Source: Paracoccus maritimus (GTDB lineage: Bacteria; Pseudomonadota; Alphaproteobacteria; Rhodobacterales; Rhodobacteraceae). From it: a stretch of 64,000 bases of DNA. Below, one piece after another: positions 26,166 to 36,806 of the stretch (within the stretch, counting starts at the first letter, position 1; every line of letters starts with the position of its first letter). The position numbers and the translations under genes are program-made. The notes beneath the pieces are model-generated. The model made no database searches, was not told the origin of the DNA, and was given only the letters and a program-made list of their open reading frames with translations. The stretch is from positions 186,001-250,000 of the forward strand of contig NZ_JANAVZ010000002.1 of assembly GCF_025195095.1 (NCBI RefSeq), given 5' to 3'.

Positions 26166-26683
26166 TCTGGGAACTGGATGGCATCTCGCCGCAGATCGCG
26201 GACAGCGCCTGGGCCGCGCCCGACGCGCAATTGATCGGGCGCGTCGTGCTGGAAGACGAGGCGTCGGTCTGGTGGGGCGCGGTGCTGCGTGGCGACAACG
26301 AGGAAATCCGCCTCGGCCGCGGCAGCAACCTGCAGGATCTATGCGTCTGCCACACGGATATGGGTTATCCCCTGACCATTGGCGCGGACTGCACCATCGG
26401 GCATCGCGCGATGCTGCATGGCTGCACCATTGGCGACGGCGCGCTGATCGGCATGGGAGCGACGATCCTGAACGGCGCCGTGATCGGCGCGGGTGCGCTG
26501 ATCGGGGCGGGCGCGCTGGTCGCCGAGGGCAAAGAGATCCCGCCCGGCGCCTTGGTGATGGGCACGCCCGGCAAGATCGTGCGGATGCTGGACGACGCGG
26601 CGCGCGCGACGCTGTCGCAGTCGGCGTCACGGTATCGCGCCAATGCTGCGCGGTTCCGCGCCGGGCTGCGGCGCGTGGAATGA
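26162..26683 (+). CDS. gamma-carbonic anhydrase family hexapeptide protein
   Basis: 173 residues from a GTG overlapping the gmk stop. Left-handed beta-helix hexapeptide repeats run through most of the protein. Zinc-ligand His residues lie in VCHTDMGYP and [10 protein letters not shown], and [16 protein letters not shown] is the family signature. Members bind zinc or iron; some hydrate CO2 and many have no proven activity. Its stop overlaps the ATG of the PhoR-like kinase gene. Confidence 0.9.
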   Translation: MIWELDGISPQIADSAWAAPDAQLIGRVVLEDEASVWWGAVLRGDNEEIRLGRGSNLQDLCVCHTDMGYPLTIGADCTIGHRAMLHGCTIGDGALIGMGATILNGAVIGAGALIGAGALVAEGKEIPPGALVMGTPGKIVRMLDDAARATLSQSASRYRANAARFRAGLRRVE

Positions 26684-27789
26684 GCCGCGCGACACAGCGC
26701 AATGCGGACGCCTTTCTCAGCGGCGTTCCGGTGCCGATGCTGGCCGTCGATGGGCGCGCCCGAACGATTGCGGCCAACGCCGCCGCCACATCGTTGTTCG
26801 GCCCCGATCTGCTGGATCGCCCCTTCGTCACGGTCCTTCGCCATCCCGCCGTGGTCGAGGCCGTGGACTGGGTGTTGCAGCCTGACAGTCACCCCGCGCC
26901 GCCGCCCGATCCAGCCTTGCCGACCCCGCCTGAAGGCGTCGTCAGCCTGCGTGCCCAAGTCATCGCGGATGGCCGCGACATCGCCGCCGAGATCACGGTT
27001 GCCCCGCTGCCCGCTGCGCTGGGTCGCGGTGCGACGGTTGCGATCATCGACCAGTCTGTGGCCGACGAAGCGGAACAGATGCGCCGGGATTTCGTCGCGA
27101 ATGTCAGCCACGAGCTGAAAACGCCGTTGACCGCGATGATCGGTTTCATCGAAACATTGCGCGGTCCGGCGCGCGGCGATCCGAAGGCACGCGACCGGTT
27201 CCTGGACATCATGGAGCGCGAGGCCAACCGCATGAACCGGCTGGTCGCGGATCTGCTGTCACTCAGCCGCGTGCAGGCCGAGGAGCGCCGCCGGCCGTCC
27301 TCTGAAGTTGATCTGCCGATGATGCTGCGCGGGGTTTTGGCCACGATGGCGCAGGCGACCGAAGCTGCGGGGGTCGAGGTCGAAACCGAAGGGCTGGAAG
27401 GCAGCCGTCTGCTGCCCGGCGACCCCGATCAGCTTGTGCAGGTGTTCCAGAACCTGATCGAGAATGCCTTGAAATACGCTTCAAGCGGCGGTCATCTGGG
27501 CGTCCGGCTGCGCCGGATCGAGTATGAGCCGCTGATGCGCGGCCCGGCGCTGGCCGTGGATATTTCCGACCGGGGAGAGGGCATTGACGAACGCCATCTG
27601 CCGCGGCTTACCGAACGTTTCTATCGCGTCGATACACATCGCTCGCGTGCCCAAGGCGGAACCGGTCTTGGATTGGCGATCGTCAAGCATATCGTCAATC
27701 GCCATCGCGGCCGCCTGAAGATCGAAAGCCGCAAGGCTGAGGGCAGCCGCTTCACCGTGATCCTGCCCGAGAAGCTGACCCGAGCCTAG
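26680..27789 (+). CDS. phoR: PhoR-like sensor histidine kinase without transmembrane segments
   Basis: 369 residues. An N-terminal PAS domain (about 10-130, [19 protein letters not shown]) leads to HisKA with phospho-acceptor His in [16 protein letters not shown]. The HATPase_c domain follows (N box [11 protein letters not shown]1 DRGEGID, F box ERFYRVD, G2 [14 protein letters not shown]). The order matches PhoR, the phosphate-starvation kinase, but no hydrophobic membrane anchor precedes the PAS domain and no phoB or pst gene is adjacent. The ATG overlaps the upstream gene by ATGA, which argues against a longer N-terminus. PhoR identity is likely by similarity; another EnvZ/PhoR-class kinase is possible. 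Confidence 0.78.
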   Translation: MSRATQRNADAFLSGVPVPMLAVDGRARTIAANAAATSLFGPDLLDRPFVTVLRHPAVVEAVDWVLQPDSHPAPPPDPALPTPPEGVVSLRAQVIADGRDIAAEITVAPLPAALGRGATVAIIDQSVADEAEQMRRDFVANVSHELKTPLTAMIGFIETLRGPARGDPKARDRFLDIMEREANRMNRLVADLLSLSRVQAEERRRPSSEVDLPMMLRGVLATMAQATEAAGVEVETEGLEGSRLLPGDPDQLVQVFQNLIENALKYASSGGHLGVRLRRIEYEPLMRGPALAVDISDRGEGIDERHLPRLTERFYRVDTHRSRAQGGTGLGLAIVKHIVNRHRGRLKIESRKAEGSRFTVILPEKLTRA

Positions 27790-27803
27790 AACGGAAACGG
27801 TGG

Positions 27804-27836
27804 GCAAGGGCCGGGCGGGCGACCCCTCGCCCTTGC
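27804..27836 (+). terminator. hairpin after the PhoR-like gene
   Basis: A perfect 8-bp stem GCAAGGGC / GCCCTTGC around a 17-nt G/C-rich loop begins 15 bp after the stop. No T-run follows, so efficiency is doubtful; it separates the kinase from rpiA. Confidence 0.35.
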
Positions 27837-27884
27837 GGACGCCATCGCCTATAACCGGTGCAAACCGACAAGAAGGGAAGTCCG

Positions 27885-28640
27885 ATGTCGCTATCTTCGC
27901 AACCCGATCCCGCCAAGCTTGCGGCTGCGCGCGCCGCCGTGGCGTTGGTCGAGGATGGCATGAAGCTGGGTCTTGGCACCGGCTCGACCGCCAGCGTGAT
28001 GGTGCGCGAACTGGCCGCCCGCGCCGCGGCTGACGGGCTGAAGCTGCGCTGCGCCGCCACGTCCCAGGCGACGGCCGAGTTGGCCGAAAGCCTTGGGCTG
28101 AATGTCGAGCCGCTGGACCAGATCGGCTGGTTGGACCTGACCATTGACGGCGCGGATGAGGTCGATCCCGACCTGCATCTGATCAAGGGCGGCGGTGGCG
28201 CGCATCTGCGCGAAAAGATCGTCGCAGCCGCCAGCGACCGGATGGTGGTGATCGCCGATCCGGGTAAGGTCGTCGACCGACTTGGCGCCTTCCCGCTGCC
28301 GGTCGAGGTGCTGCAATTCGGGTTCGAAACCACCCGAACCCTGATCCGGCGGGCGTTGCAGGCGCAGGATCTGGGCGGGCATGACGTGATGCAGCGGCTG
28401 AAGGGCAGCGATCCGTGGGTGACGGATGAAGGGAACGTGATCCTGGATCTGCATCTGGAGGCGATCCCCGACGCGGTGGCGCTGGCCCGCGCGTTATCGG
28501 CGATCCCGGGCGTCGTGGAACACGGGCTGTTTCTGGGCATGTGCGATCTGGCGATCATCGGCAAGTCGGACGGAACGGTCGTCGAACTGGATCGCGACGA
28601 GGGAATAGACGCCGATCTTCTAGCCGGTGAAGGGGATTGA
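27885..28640 (+). CDS. rpiA: ribose-5-phosphate isomerase A
   Basis: 251 residues from an ATG preceded by AGAAGGGAAG. Conserved motifs are GLGTGSTASVMV, LTIDGADEVD (catalytic Asp), LIKGGGGAHLREKIVA (catalytic Glu/Lys) and TDEGNVILD. It interconverts ribose 5-phosphate and ribulose 5-phosphate in the pentose phosphate pathway. The glutathione reductase gene starts 5 bp downstream, a natural pairing because the pathway supplies NADPH. Confidence 0.96.
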   Translation: MSLSSQPDPAKLAAARAAVALVEDGMKLGLGTGSTASVMVRELAARAAADGLKLRCAATSQATAELAESLGLNVEPLDQIGWLDLTIDGADEVDPDLHLIKGGGGAHLREKIVAAASDRMVVIADPGKVVDRLGAFPLPVEVLQFGFETTRTLIRRALQAQDLGGHDVMQRLKGSDPWVTDEGNVILDLHLEAIPDAVALARALSAIPGVVEHGLFLGMCDLAIIGKSDGTVVELDRDEGIDADLLAGEGD

Positions 28641-28645
28641 ACTTC

Positions 28646-30025
28646 ATGACATTCGACTATGATCTGTTCGTCATCGGCGGCGGCTCGGGCGGGGTACGTG
28701 CCGCGCGCATTGCAGCAGGCGAACACGGCGCGCGGGTCGGTCTGGCCGAGGAAAGCCGGATGGGCGGCACCTGCGTCATTCGCGGCTGCGTGCCCAAAAA
28801 GCTGATGATTTTTGCCAGCCAGGCAACGCAGATGGCCGAGGAAATGCGAGGCTATGGCTGGTCGGCGGCCGAAAGCGGGCATTTTGATTGGCATCTGTTT
28901 CGCGAAAAACTGGACGAGGAACTGAACCGGCTTGAACGCGCATACGGGGCGAATGCCGAAAAGGCCGGGGTCGAGATATTTCATCAACGTGCAAGGCTGG
29001 TCGATCATCACACCGTCGAACTGGCCGACGGAACCCGCAAGACGGCAAAGCACATTCTGATCGCTGTTGGCGGCCGACCCTCGAAGATCGGCATTCCCGG
29101 AGAAGAGCTGGGCCTGATCTCGGACGACCTGTTTCTTCTGGATGAACTGCCGCGTCGTGCATTGCTGATCGGCGGCGGCTTCATCGCCTGCGAATTCGCG
29201 ACCATCCTGAACGGGCTGGGCGTCGGTACCGTGCAGGCCTATCGTGGCGATGCGGTGCTGCGCGGATTTGACCGCGAGGCGCGGGAAATGGCGACGCTGC
29301 AGTTGCAATCGATCGGTGTCGATCTGCGCCTCGGGGTGTCGCCGACCCGACTGGAACGCGACGCAGGCCGTATCGTTGCGCATTTCGACGATGGCAACGC
29401 GGACCATTTCGATGCGGTGTTCTTCGCGACCGGTCGTGATCCCTATACCAGCGATCTGGGGCTTGAGAATACCGGGGTCCGGCTGCGCGACAACGGCGCG
29501 ATCGAGGTGGACGAATGGTCACAAAGCTCTGTCCCGTCGATCTTTGCGGTGGGCGACGTGACCGACCGGGTGAATCTGACGCCTGTCGCGATCCGCGAAG
29601 GCCACGCCTTCGCCGACACAGTGTTCGGGGCCAAGGCGCGCAAGGTCAGCCACGAACCGGTGGCCAGTGCGGTCTATCTGCGCCCGTGCGAACTGGGCAC
29701 CATCGGCCTGACCGAAGAACAGGCCCGAAAGCGCGGACCAGTGGATGTGTATTCGGCCGTCTTCAGACCGATGCGGTCGATGTTCGCGGGATCGGATGCG
29801 CGGACCATGATGAAGCTGCTGGTCGATCCTGAAAGCGACAAGGTGCTGGGCTGCCATATCTTTGGCCCCGAGGCGGGCGAGATGATCCAGTTGGTCGGGA
29901 TTCCGATCACGATGGGCTGCACCAAGGCCGATTTCGATGCGACCATGGCCGTTCATCCGACCGCAGCGGAAGAATTGGTGACGATGCGCCATCCCGCGCG
30001 TCGCTACCCAGCGGACGACAACTAG
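28646..30025 (+). CDS. gor: glutathione-disulfide reductase
   Basis: 459 residues from an ATG with GAAGGGGA upstream; a TTG nine bases earlier is less likely. FAD-binding GGGSGGVRAAR, the redox-active disulfide GGTCVIRGCVPKK, an NADPH fold (LIGGGFIACEFATILNGLG) and the C-terminal HPTAAEE with the active-site His are present. It reduces glutathione disulfide with NADPH. It sits immediately behind rpiA. Confidence 0.95.
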   Translation: MTFDYDLFVIGGGSGGVRAARIAAGEHGARVGLAEESRMGGTCVIRGCVPKKLMIFASQATQMAEEMRGYGWSAAESGHFDWHLFREKLDEELNRLERAYGANAEKAGVEIFHQRARLVDHHTVELADGTRKTAKHILIAVGGRPSKIGIPGEELGLISDDLFLLDELPRRALLIGGGFIACEFATILNGLGVGTVQAYRGDAVLRGFDREAREMATLQLQSIGVDLRLGVSPTRLERDAGRIVAHFDDGNADHFDAVFFATGRDPYTSDLGLENTGVRLRDNGAIEVDEWSQSSVPSIFAVGDVTDRVNLTPVAIREGHAFADTVFGAKARKVSHEPVASAVYLRPCELGTIGLTEEQARKRGPVDVYSAVFRPMRSMFAGSDARTMMKLLVDPESDKVLGCHIFGPEAGEMIQLVGIPITMGCTKADFDATMAVHPTAAEELVTMRHPARRYPADDN

Positions 30026-30141
30026 GCGCGGCCGTCTGCCGCACGGAATCCGGTTGGAAACGAGGGCGATCAGGGTTGCACATTCGTGCGCTGGACCCCA
30101 GTTTCCTTGGCACGAAATATCAGGGAAGGAAGGTCGAGCAT

Positions 30142-31389
30142 ATGGCAAATCAGGGCCCTTGGGGCGGTGGCGGCAATGGTGGTGGGGACGATGACGACGA
30201 TCGCGGCAAGCGTCCGTCGAACCGCCCCTGGGGCGACCAGCAGCCCCCGCGCGGCGGCCCGCGCCGGCCCGGTCAGGGTGGTGAGCAGATGCCCGAGATC
30301 GAGGAATTGATGAAGAAGGGCCAAGAACGCCTGCGCGTTCTGATGGGTGGCCGGGGCGGCGGCAATAACGGTGGCGGCGGGGGCGGAAAACGCCCCTCGG
30401 GTCCCAGCTTCGGGTTGAACCGTTCCACGCTTGCCATCGCCGGGCTTGTCGCCGTAGCGGTGTGGGGCTTTTCCAGCTTCTATCGCGTCCAGACCAACGA
30501 AAAGAGCGTCGAGTTCCTGTTCGGTCGTGCGGTTGCCGTCGGAACCGAAGGTCTGAACTTTGCCCCATGGCCTTTCGTGACCGCCGAGGTCGTTCCGGTG
30601 ACGAACGAACGCGTGACCGAGATCGGGACGGGCCGGTCCGGCCCGATGGACAGCGGCCTGATGCTGACCCGCGATCAGAATATCGTGGACATGGAGTATC
30701 AGCTTGTCTGGAACATCTCGGACCCCGAGAAATACCTGTTCAACCTTGCCGACCCGTCGGACACGATCCGGGCGGTCGCCGAATCCGCGATGCGCGACAT
30801 CATCGCGCGGTCCGAACTGGCGCCGATCCTGAACCGCGATCGGGGTGCCATCGCAAGCGATCTTCGCGACGCCGCGCAACGAACGCTGGACGCCTATCAG
30901 TCCGGCATCAACGTGGTTCGTGTGAACCTCGACCGCGCGGATCCGCCAAGCGAGGTGATTGACGCCTTCCGCGAGGTGCAGGCCGCGCAGCAGGAACGCG
31001 ACCGGCTGGAGAAAGAGGCCGATGCCTATGCCAACCGCGTCCTTGCACAGGCACGCGGCGACGCCGCCGCAACGCTGGAGCAGGCCGAGGGGTATCGTGC
31101 CGAGGCCGTCAACAACGCCCAGGGTGAGGCATCGCGCTTCAACTCGATCTACGAGGAATATGTGAAGGCCCCCGAGGTGACGCGCAGACGGATGTATCTT
31201 GAGACGATGGAAAAGGTTCTGGGCGACGTGGACAAGGTCATTCTTGACGATGGCACGACCGAGGGTGGTTCCGGGGTGGTGCCCTATCTGCCGCTTGATC
31301 AGTTGCGCCGGTCGCAAGGCTCTGGCGGTGACAGCAGCAACGCGGACAACACCAATCGCAGCTCGATGACGACCGGAGGAACGAACTGA
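30142..31389 (+). CDS. hflK: FtsH protease modulator HflK
   Basis: 415 residues from an ATG with GGAAGG upstream. A Gly/Arg/Asp-rich cytosolic tail (about 1-95, PWGGGGNGGGDDDD) precedes one transmembrane helix (TLAIAGLVAVAVWGF) and a periplasmic SPFH/band-7 domain with an Ala/Glu-rich coiled coil (about 260-340). With HflC it forms a ring that encloses FtsH and tunes membrane protein degradation. Its stop overlaps the HflC ATG. Confidence 0.95.
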   Translation: MANQGPWGGGGNGGGDDDDDRGKRPSNRPWGDQQPPRGGPRRPGQGGEQMPEIEELMKKGQERLRVLMGGRGGGNNGGGGGGKRPSGPSFGLNRSTLAIAGLVAVAVWGFSSFYRVQTNEKSVEFLFGRAVAVGTEGLNFAPWPFVTAEVVPVTNERVTEIGTGRSGPMDSGLMLTRDQNIVDMEYQLVWNISDPEKYLFNLADPSDTIRAVAESAMRDIIARSELAPILNRDRGAIASDLRDAAQRTLDAYQSGINVVRVNLDRADPPSEVIDAFREVQAAQQERDRLEKEADAYANRVLAQARGDAAATLEQAEGYRAEAVNNAQGEASRFNSIYEEYVKAPEVTRRRMYLETMEKVLGDVDKVILDDGTTEGGSGVVPYLPLDQLRRSQGSGGDSSNADNTNRSSMTTGGTN

Positions 31390-32678
31390 TGGCACGCGCT
31401 TGGAAGTTTTCAGCCCTCGCAATCCCCGCGCTGGTCGTGGTGGGCGTCGTCGGAATGGCGTCGATCTTCATCGTGGACGAACGCGAAAAGGCGCTGGTCC
31501 TGCGTCTGGGCCGGGTCGTGGATGTTCAGGAACAGCCGGGTCTGGGCGTGAAGGTGCCGTTTCTGGACAATGTCGTGAAGTATGACGACCGCATCCTGGG
31601 CCTGCCCACATCGCCCCTGGAAGTCACGCCGCTGGATGACCGCCGCCTTGTCGTCGATGCCTTTGCGCGCTGGCGGATCACCGATCCGGTGCGTTTCCGT
31701 CAGGCCGTCGGCACCGGTGGCATCCAGGCCGCCCAGGGCCGGTTGGAACCGATCGTGAACGCCGCCATCCGCGAGGTGCTGGGCTCGGTTCCATCCACGA
31801 ATGTGCTGTCCGATGACCGGACCACGCTGATGAACCAGATCCGCGATGAGGCACGCAACAATTCGTCCGGGCTGGGGGTCGAGATCATCGACGTGCGCCT
31901 GACCCGGACGGACCTGCCCGAGCAGAACCTGAACGCGACCTATGCAAGGATGCGCGCCGAACGTCAGCGCGAGGCCGCAGACGAGATCGCCCGCGGTGGC
32001 GAGGCCGCGCAGCGCGTTCGCGCCGCTGCCGACCGGACCGTGGTGGAACTGACATCCGAAGCCCAGAAACGGGCCGAGATCGTCCGTGGTGAGGCCGACG
32101 CCGAACGCAACGCGATCTATGCCGACGCATTCGGTCGCGACCCCGAGTTCTTTGCCTTTACCCGGTCGATGACCTCGTATGAACGCGCGCTGAAAGGCCA
32201 GAACAGCAGCATGGTGATGCAGCCCAATGGCGAATTCTTCACCTATCTGCGCGACGCGGGTTCTGAACGTGCCGAACCGGCACCGGCCCCGGTTCCGCCG
32301 GGATCGTCGGCCAGAAGCAATGCCGGGTCGTCCGCTGCCGCAGGCGAGACCGATGAGGAACTTGTGACGCCGAAGGTGACCGACCGTGAGGGCAACCCGC
32401 TGGGGGAATCAGCGGGGGTCAAGCTGACACCCGTGCCTGAAAGCCTTGCCACACCGCCGGAACAACCCTCCAGCGTCGTGCCGCCCGCCAGCGAGAGCGG
32501 CGCGCAGCCGGAACCGGCCGATGAAGGTCAGAACGATGCAGCCGGGGATGCAGCGGGGCAGGACGCCCCCGCGGCCGACGCGGCAGATCCAGAGAGTTCG
32601 GTTGATCCCGCAACCGAGGATCCCGCGACCGTAGACGCCGCGACCGAAGAGGAAGCGCCGGCGCCTGCCACGAACTGA
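31389..32678 (+). CDS. hflC: FtsH protease modulator HflC with long C-terminal extension
   Basis: 429 residues; typical HflC is about 290-330. An N-terminal signal anchor (ALAIPALVVVGVVGMASIF) and a band-7 domain with coiled coil (ERQREAADEIARGGEAAQRVRAA) occupy residues 1-290. From about 295 on, the chain is an Ala/Pro/Glu/Asp-rich low-complexity tail of about 130 residues. It pairs with HflK at the inner membrane. The tail would lie in the periplasm and its role is unknown. The start overlaps hflK by one base. Confidence 0.93.
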   Translation: MARAWKFSALAIPALVVVGVVGMASIFIVDEREKALVLRLGRVVDVQEQPGLGVKVPFLDNVVKYDDRILGLPTSPLEVTPLDDRRLVVDAFARWRITDPVRFRQAVGTGGIQAAQGRLEPIVNAAIREVLGSVPSTNVLSDDRTTLMNQIRDEARNNSSGLGVEIIDVRLTRTDLPEQNLNATYARMRAERQREAADEIARGGEAAQRVRAAADRTVVELTSEAQKRAEIVRGEADAERNAIYADAFGRDPEFFAFTRSMTSYERALKGQNSSMVMQPNGEFFTYLRDAGSERAEPAPAPVPPGSSARSNAGSSAAAGETDEELVTPKVTDREGNPLGESAGVKLTPVPESLATPPEQPSSVVPPASESGAQPEPADEGQNDAAGDAAGQDAPAADAADPESSVDPATEDPATVDAATEEEAPAPATN

Positions 32679-32684
32679 GATGCG

Positions 32685-32711
32685 GGGGCGGCTGCATGGC
32701 CGCCCCTTTTC
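32685..32711 (+). terminator. intrinsic terminator after hflKC
   Basis: A perfect 8-bp stem GGGGCGGC / GCCGCCCC with a 6-nt loop, followed by TTTTCTTTT, begins seven bases after the hflC stop. It separates hflKC from degP. Confidence 0.85.
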
Positions 32712-32971
32712 TTTTCGGCCAAGCCGCTGCAGCCTGATGCCTGCTGTGAGCGGATGGTGGGTTTCAAGGACCGTCCCTTGTGAGATGCGACAACCAGCAC
32801 ATGTCGCTGGCATTTGACGCGCGAAACGGATGCTGCAACAAAAGTCACGATCAGTTCACTGTCCGAGAGCGTGGTTTATTTGCAACGCGCCACCAAATCC
32901 CTTTCATATCAAACCCGTTCGCAGGGCAGCCCATGCGCTGCGACGAAATTCGAAAGATGAGGACATCCAGC
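32712..32971. other. spacer upstream of degP, no gene seen
   Basis: The 260 bp between the hflC terminator and degP hold no ORF with a ribosome site. TTGACG at 32814 with loosely fitting -10 sequences, and an A/T-richer stretch CTTTCATATC about 70 bp before the degP ATG, are candidate promoter parts. A heat-shock or envelope-stress promoter is expected for degP, but I cannot match one confidently. Confidence 0.35.
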
Positions 32972-34959
<1,988 letters not shown>

Positions 34960-35231
34960 TTCGACGAGAGTTACTGGCATTCAACCGGTTGCAGGCGGGA
35001 ATGTGGGTGTTCCTCGCCTTCCTATTGACGTGCGGAAACTCGACGAAGGTTCATCGCCGGTCCCGGCCGCAGTCGTGAAGATCACCCCGGTTCCGGCGAA
35101 GGGGACCGCGCGGGGACCGGGGTGACTGGCTGGGTGCGGATCTGGTCGTCCTGCCATCTCCGCACAGCCTTCTTGGCGCAATATGATTAATTTGTCGTTA
35201 ATCGCCGTGGAAAGTTCCGCGGCGCCGCTTC
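34960..35231. other. gene-free spacer with a long-loop inverted repeat
   Basis: 272 bp between convergent ferredoxin and M20 peptidase genes. The only structure I see is CACCCCGGT (35083-35091) repeated inverted at 35116-35124 around a 24-nt G/C-rich loop. It is neither a good terminator nor a coding frame with a ribosome site. Confidence 0.4.
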
Positions 35232-36641
35232 TCATGATGATGTGGTGCCCTGCGCAGGCCGCAGCGCGGACAGGATACGCGCCCAGGACCGCGCGCCCTT
35301 CTGAAAGCTGCTGACATCGTATTTCTCGTTCGGAGAATGGATGCGGTCGTCATCGCTTCCAAAACCGATCAGCATCGAATCCATACCCAGGATCTGCTTG
35401 AAGTCTCCGGCGATGGGGATCGAGCCGCCCGCCCCGATGAAGGCTGCCTCACGCCCCCATTCTTCGCTCAGCGCGGCTTTCGCGGCATTGAACGCCGGAT
35501 CGGACACGTCCATGACACTGGCGGGGCTGGCGCCGTGCGGATGAAACTCGACCTCGCAGTCATCAGGCACGAAGCGGCGGACATGGTCGCGAAACGCCGC
35601 GCGAACCGCAGCGGGTTCCTGGGATCCGGTCAGCCGGAAGCTGACCTTGGCGCGGGCTTCGGCGGGCAGCACGGTCTTGAAGCCGTCGCCGGCATATCCG
35701 CCGGCGATGCCGTTGATCTCGCAGGTGGGGCGGTTCCAGACCATCTCCAGCGGGGTGCGGCCGTCCTCACCGATCGGGATGCGCAACCCGACGCGTTTCA
35801 GGAACGCCTCGGCGTCGAAACCCAGGGCCTGCCAGTCGTCGCGCAACGCGTCGTCAAGGTCGTGGACGCCATCGTAGAAACCGGGCAGGGTGACCCGACC
35901 TTGCCCATCCTTCAGCGACCCCAGTGCCTGCGCCAGCACCATGATCGGGTTCGCGGCCAGTCCGCCGAAACTGCCCGAATGCAGATCGCGATCGGCGCCG
36001 CGAAGGACGACTTCCTCGCCGACCAGCCCGCGCAGTTGGGTGGTGATCGCGGGGCGTCCGTCCGAATACATCGATGTGTCACAGATCATTGCCAGCGACG
36101 CGCGCAGATCGTCGGCGTGGTCCTGCAGGAAAGGCCGCAGCGAAGGCGAGCCGGATTCCTCTTCCCCCTCGAACAGCAGGATCAGGTCGGATGGAAGCTG
36201 ACCGTGCACATCGCGCCAAGCGCGGAATGCCTCGACGAACGTCATTAACTGACCCTTGTCATCCGCCGCACCGCGGCCACGGATGACCTCTCCGTCGTCG
36301 GTCGTCTCGACCGCCGGGTCGAACGGCGGGCGGTGCCACAGGTCCAGCGGATCGACCGGCTGGACATCGTAATGTCCGTAGAAAAGCAGGGGTCTTTCCG
36401 TACCTGTGTGAGAGCGTGCGACGACCATCGGGTGCCCGGTCGTGTCGTGGATCGTCGCATCGAAACCCAGTTCCGTCAGTTCTTTCTGCAGCCATTCCGC
36501 GGCCGAGCGCACATCCTGGCTGTGCGCCGGATCGGTCGAGATCGAGGGAATGCGCAGGAACTCCAGCAGTCTGTCGATGGCGGCCCCGCGCCCCGCATCC
36601 AGTCGCGCCAGCACGGCGTCAAGATCCGTTCCTTGCCCCAT
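35232..36641 (-). CDS. M20-family dipeptidase/carboxypeptidase
   Basis: 469 residues from the second in-frame ATG (AGGA eight bases upstream); an ATG three codons earlier is possible. Metal ligands are in LLFYGHYDVQPVDP (His, and Asp of the next motif), GRGAADDKG, the Glu pair LLFEGEEESGSPS and a C-terminal His (DRIHSPNEKY). The dimerisation domain is at about 205-370. Such di-zinc peptidases hydrolyse dipeptides or N-acyl amino acids in the cytosol. It is divergent from hemA across a regulatory spacer, so the FNR-type site there could affect both. Confidence 0.9.
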   Translation of the reverse strand: MGQGTDLDAVLARLDAGRGAAIDRLLEFLRIPSISTDPAHSQDVRSAAEWLQKELTELGFDATIHDTTGHPMVVARSHTGTERPLLFYGHYDVQPVDPLDLWHRPPFDPAVETTDDGEVIRGRGAADDKGQLMTFVEAFRAWRDVHGQLPSDLILLFEGEEESGSPSLRPFLQDHADDLRASLAMICDTSMYSDGRPAITTQLRGLVGEEVVLRGADRDLHSGSFGGLAANPIMVLAQALGSLKDGQGRVTLPGFYDGVHDLDDALRDDWQALGFDAEAFLKRVGLRIPIGEDGRTPLEMVWNRPTCEINGIAGGYAGDGFKTVLPAEARAKVSFRLTGSQEPAAVRAAFRDHVRRFVPDDCEVEFHPHGASPASVMDVSDPAFNAAKAALSEEWGREAAFIGAGGSIPIAGDFKQILGMDSMLIGFGSDDDRIHSPNEKYDVSSFQKGARSWARILSALRPAQGTTSS

Positions 36642-36682
36642 TTTTCGCATCCTATTTTGACTGATTTCCTTGGTTTTCTATA

Positions 36683-36696
36683 GGGACTTTGGTCCC
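36683..36696. promoter_or_regulatory. inverted repeat GGGAC-N4-GTCCC upstream of hemA
   Basis: A perfect 5-bp dyad with a 4-nt centre lies in the spacer between the divergent M20 peptidase and hemA genes. It could be an operator or the leader hairpin of the peptidase transcript. No regulator is identified. Confidence 0.25.
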
Positions 36697-36729
36697 GCTG
36701 CGACAATTTTGACCTGTCATTTTCAAGAA

Positions 36730-36743
36730 TTGACATGTATCAA
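36730..36743. promoter_or_regulatory. FNR/CRP-type box upstream of hemA
   Basis: TTGACATGTATCAA is a 14-bp dyad that matches the FNR consensus TTGAT-N4-ATCAA at nine of ten positions. It ends 63 bp before the hemA ATG. FnrL control of hemA is known in Rhodobacter sphaeroides, where the box form is very similar, so oxygen-responsive control of haem synthesis is a well-founded inference. The DNR/NNR-type homologues of Paracoccus recognise the same sequence and cannot be told apart here. Confidence 0.7.
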
Positions 36744-36806
36744 CGACGTGCCGCGCGTGATCGGAACATGATCGCACCCAGCAAGCTACGCAAGGGAACG
36801 CCTGCA

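Noticed and set aside
27752..29407. A 551-codon minus-strand frame across rpiA and gor
   Set aside because: It spans two certain genes on the opposite strand and reads as low-complexity Ser/Arg sequence typical of GC-driven shadow frames.
36735..36806. Longer HemA N-terminus from an ATG at 36735
   Set aside because: It overlaps the FNR-type box and lacks a ribosome site, whereas the ATG at 36807 has one and matches the family start.
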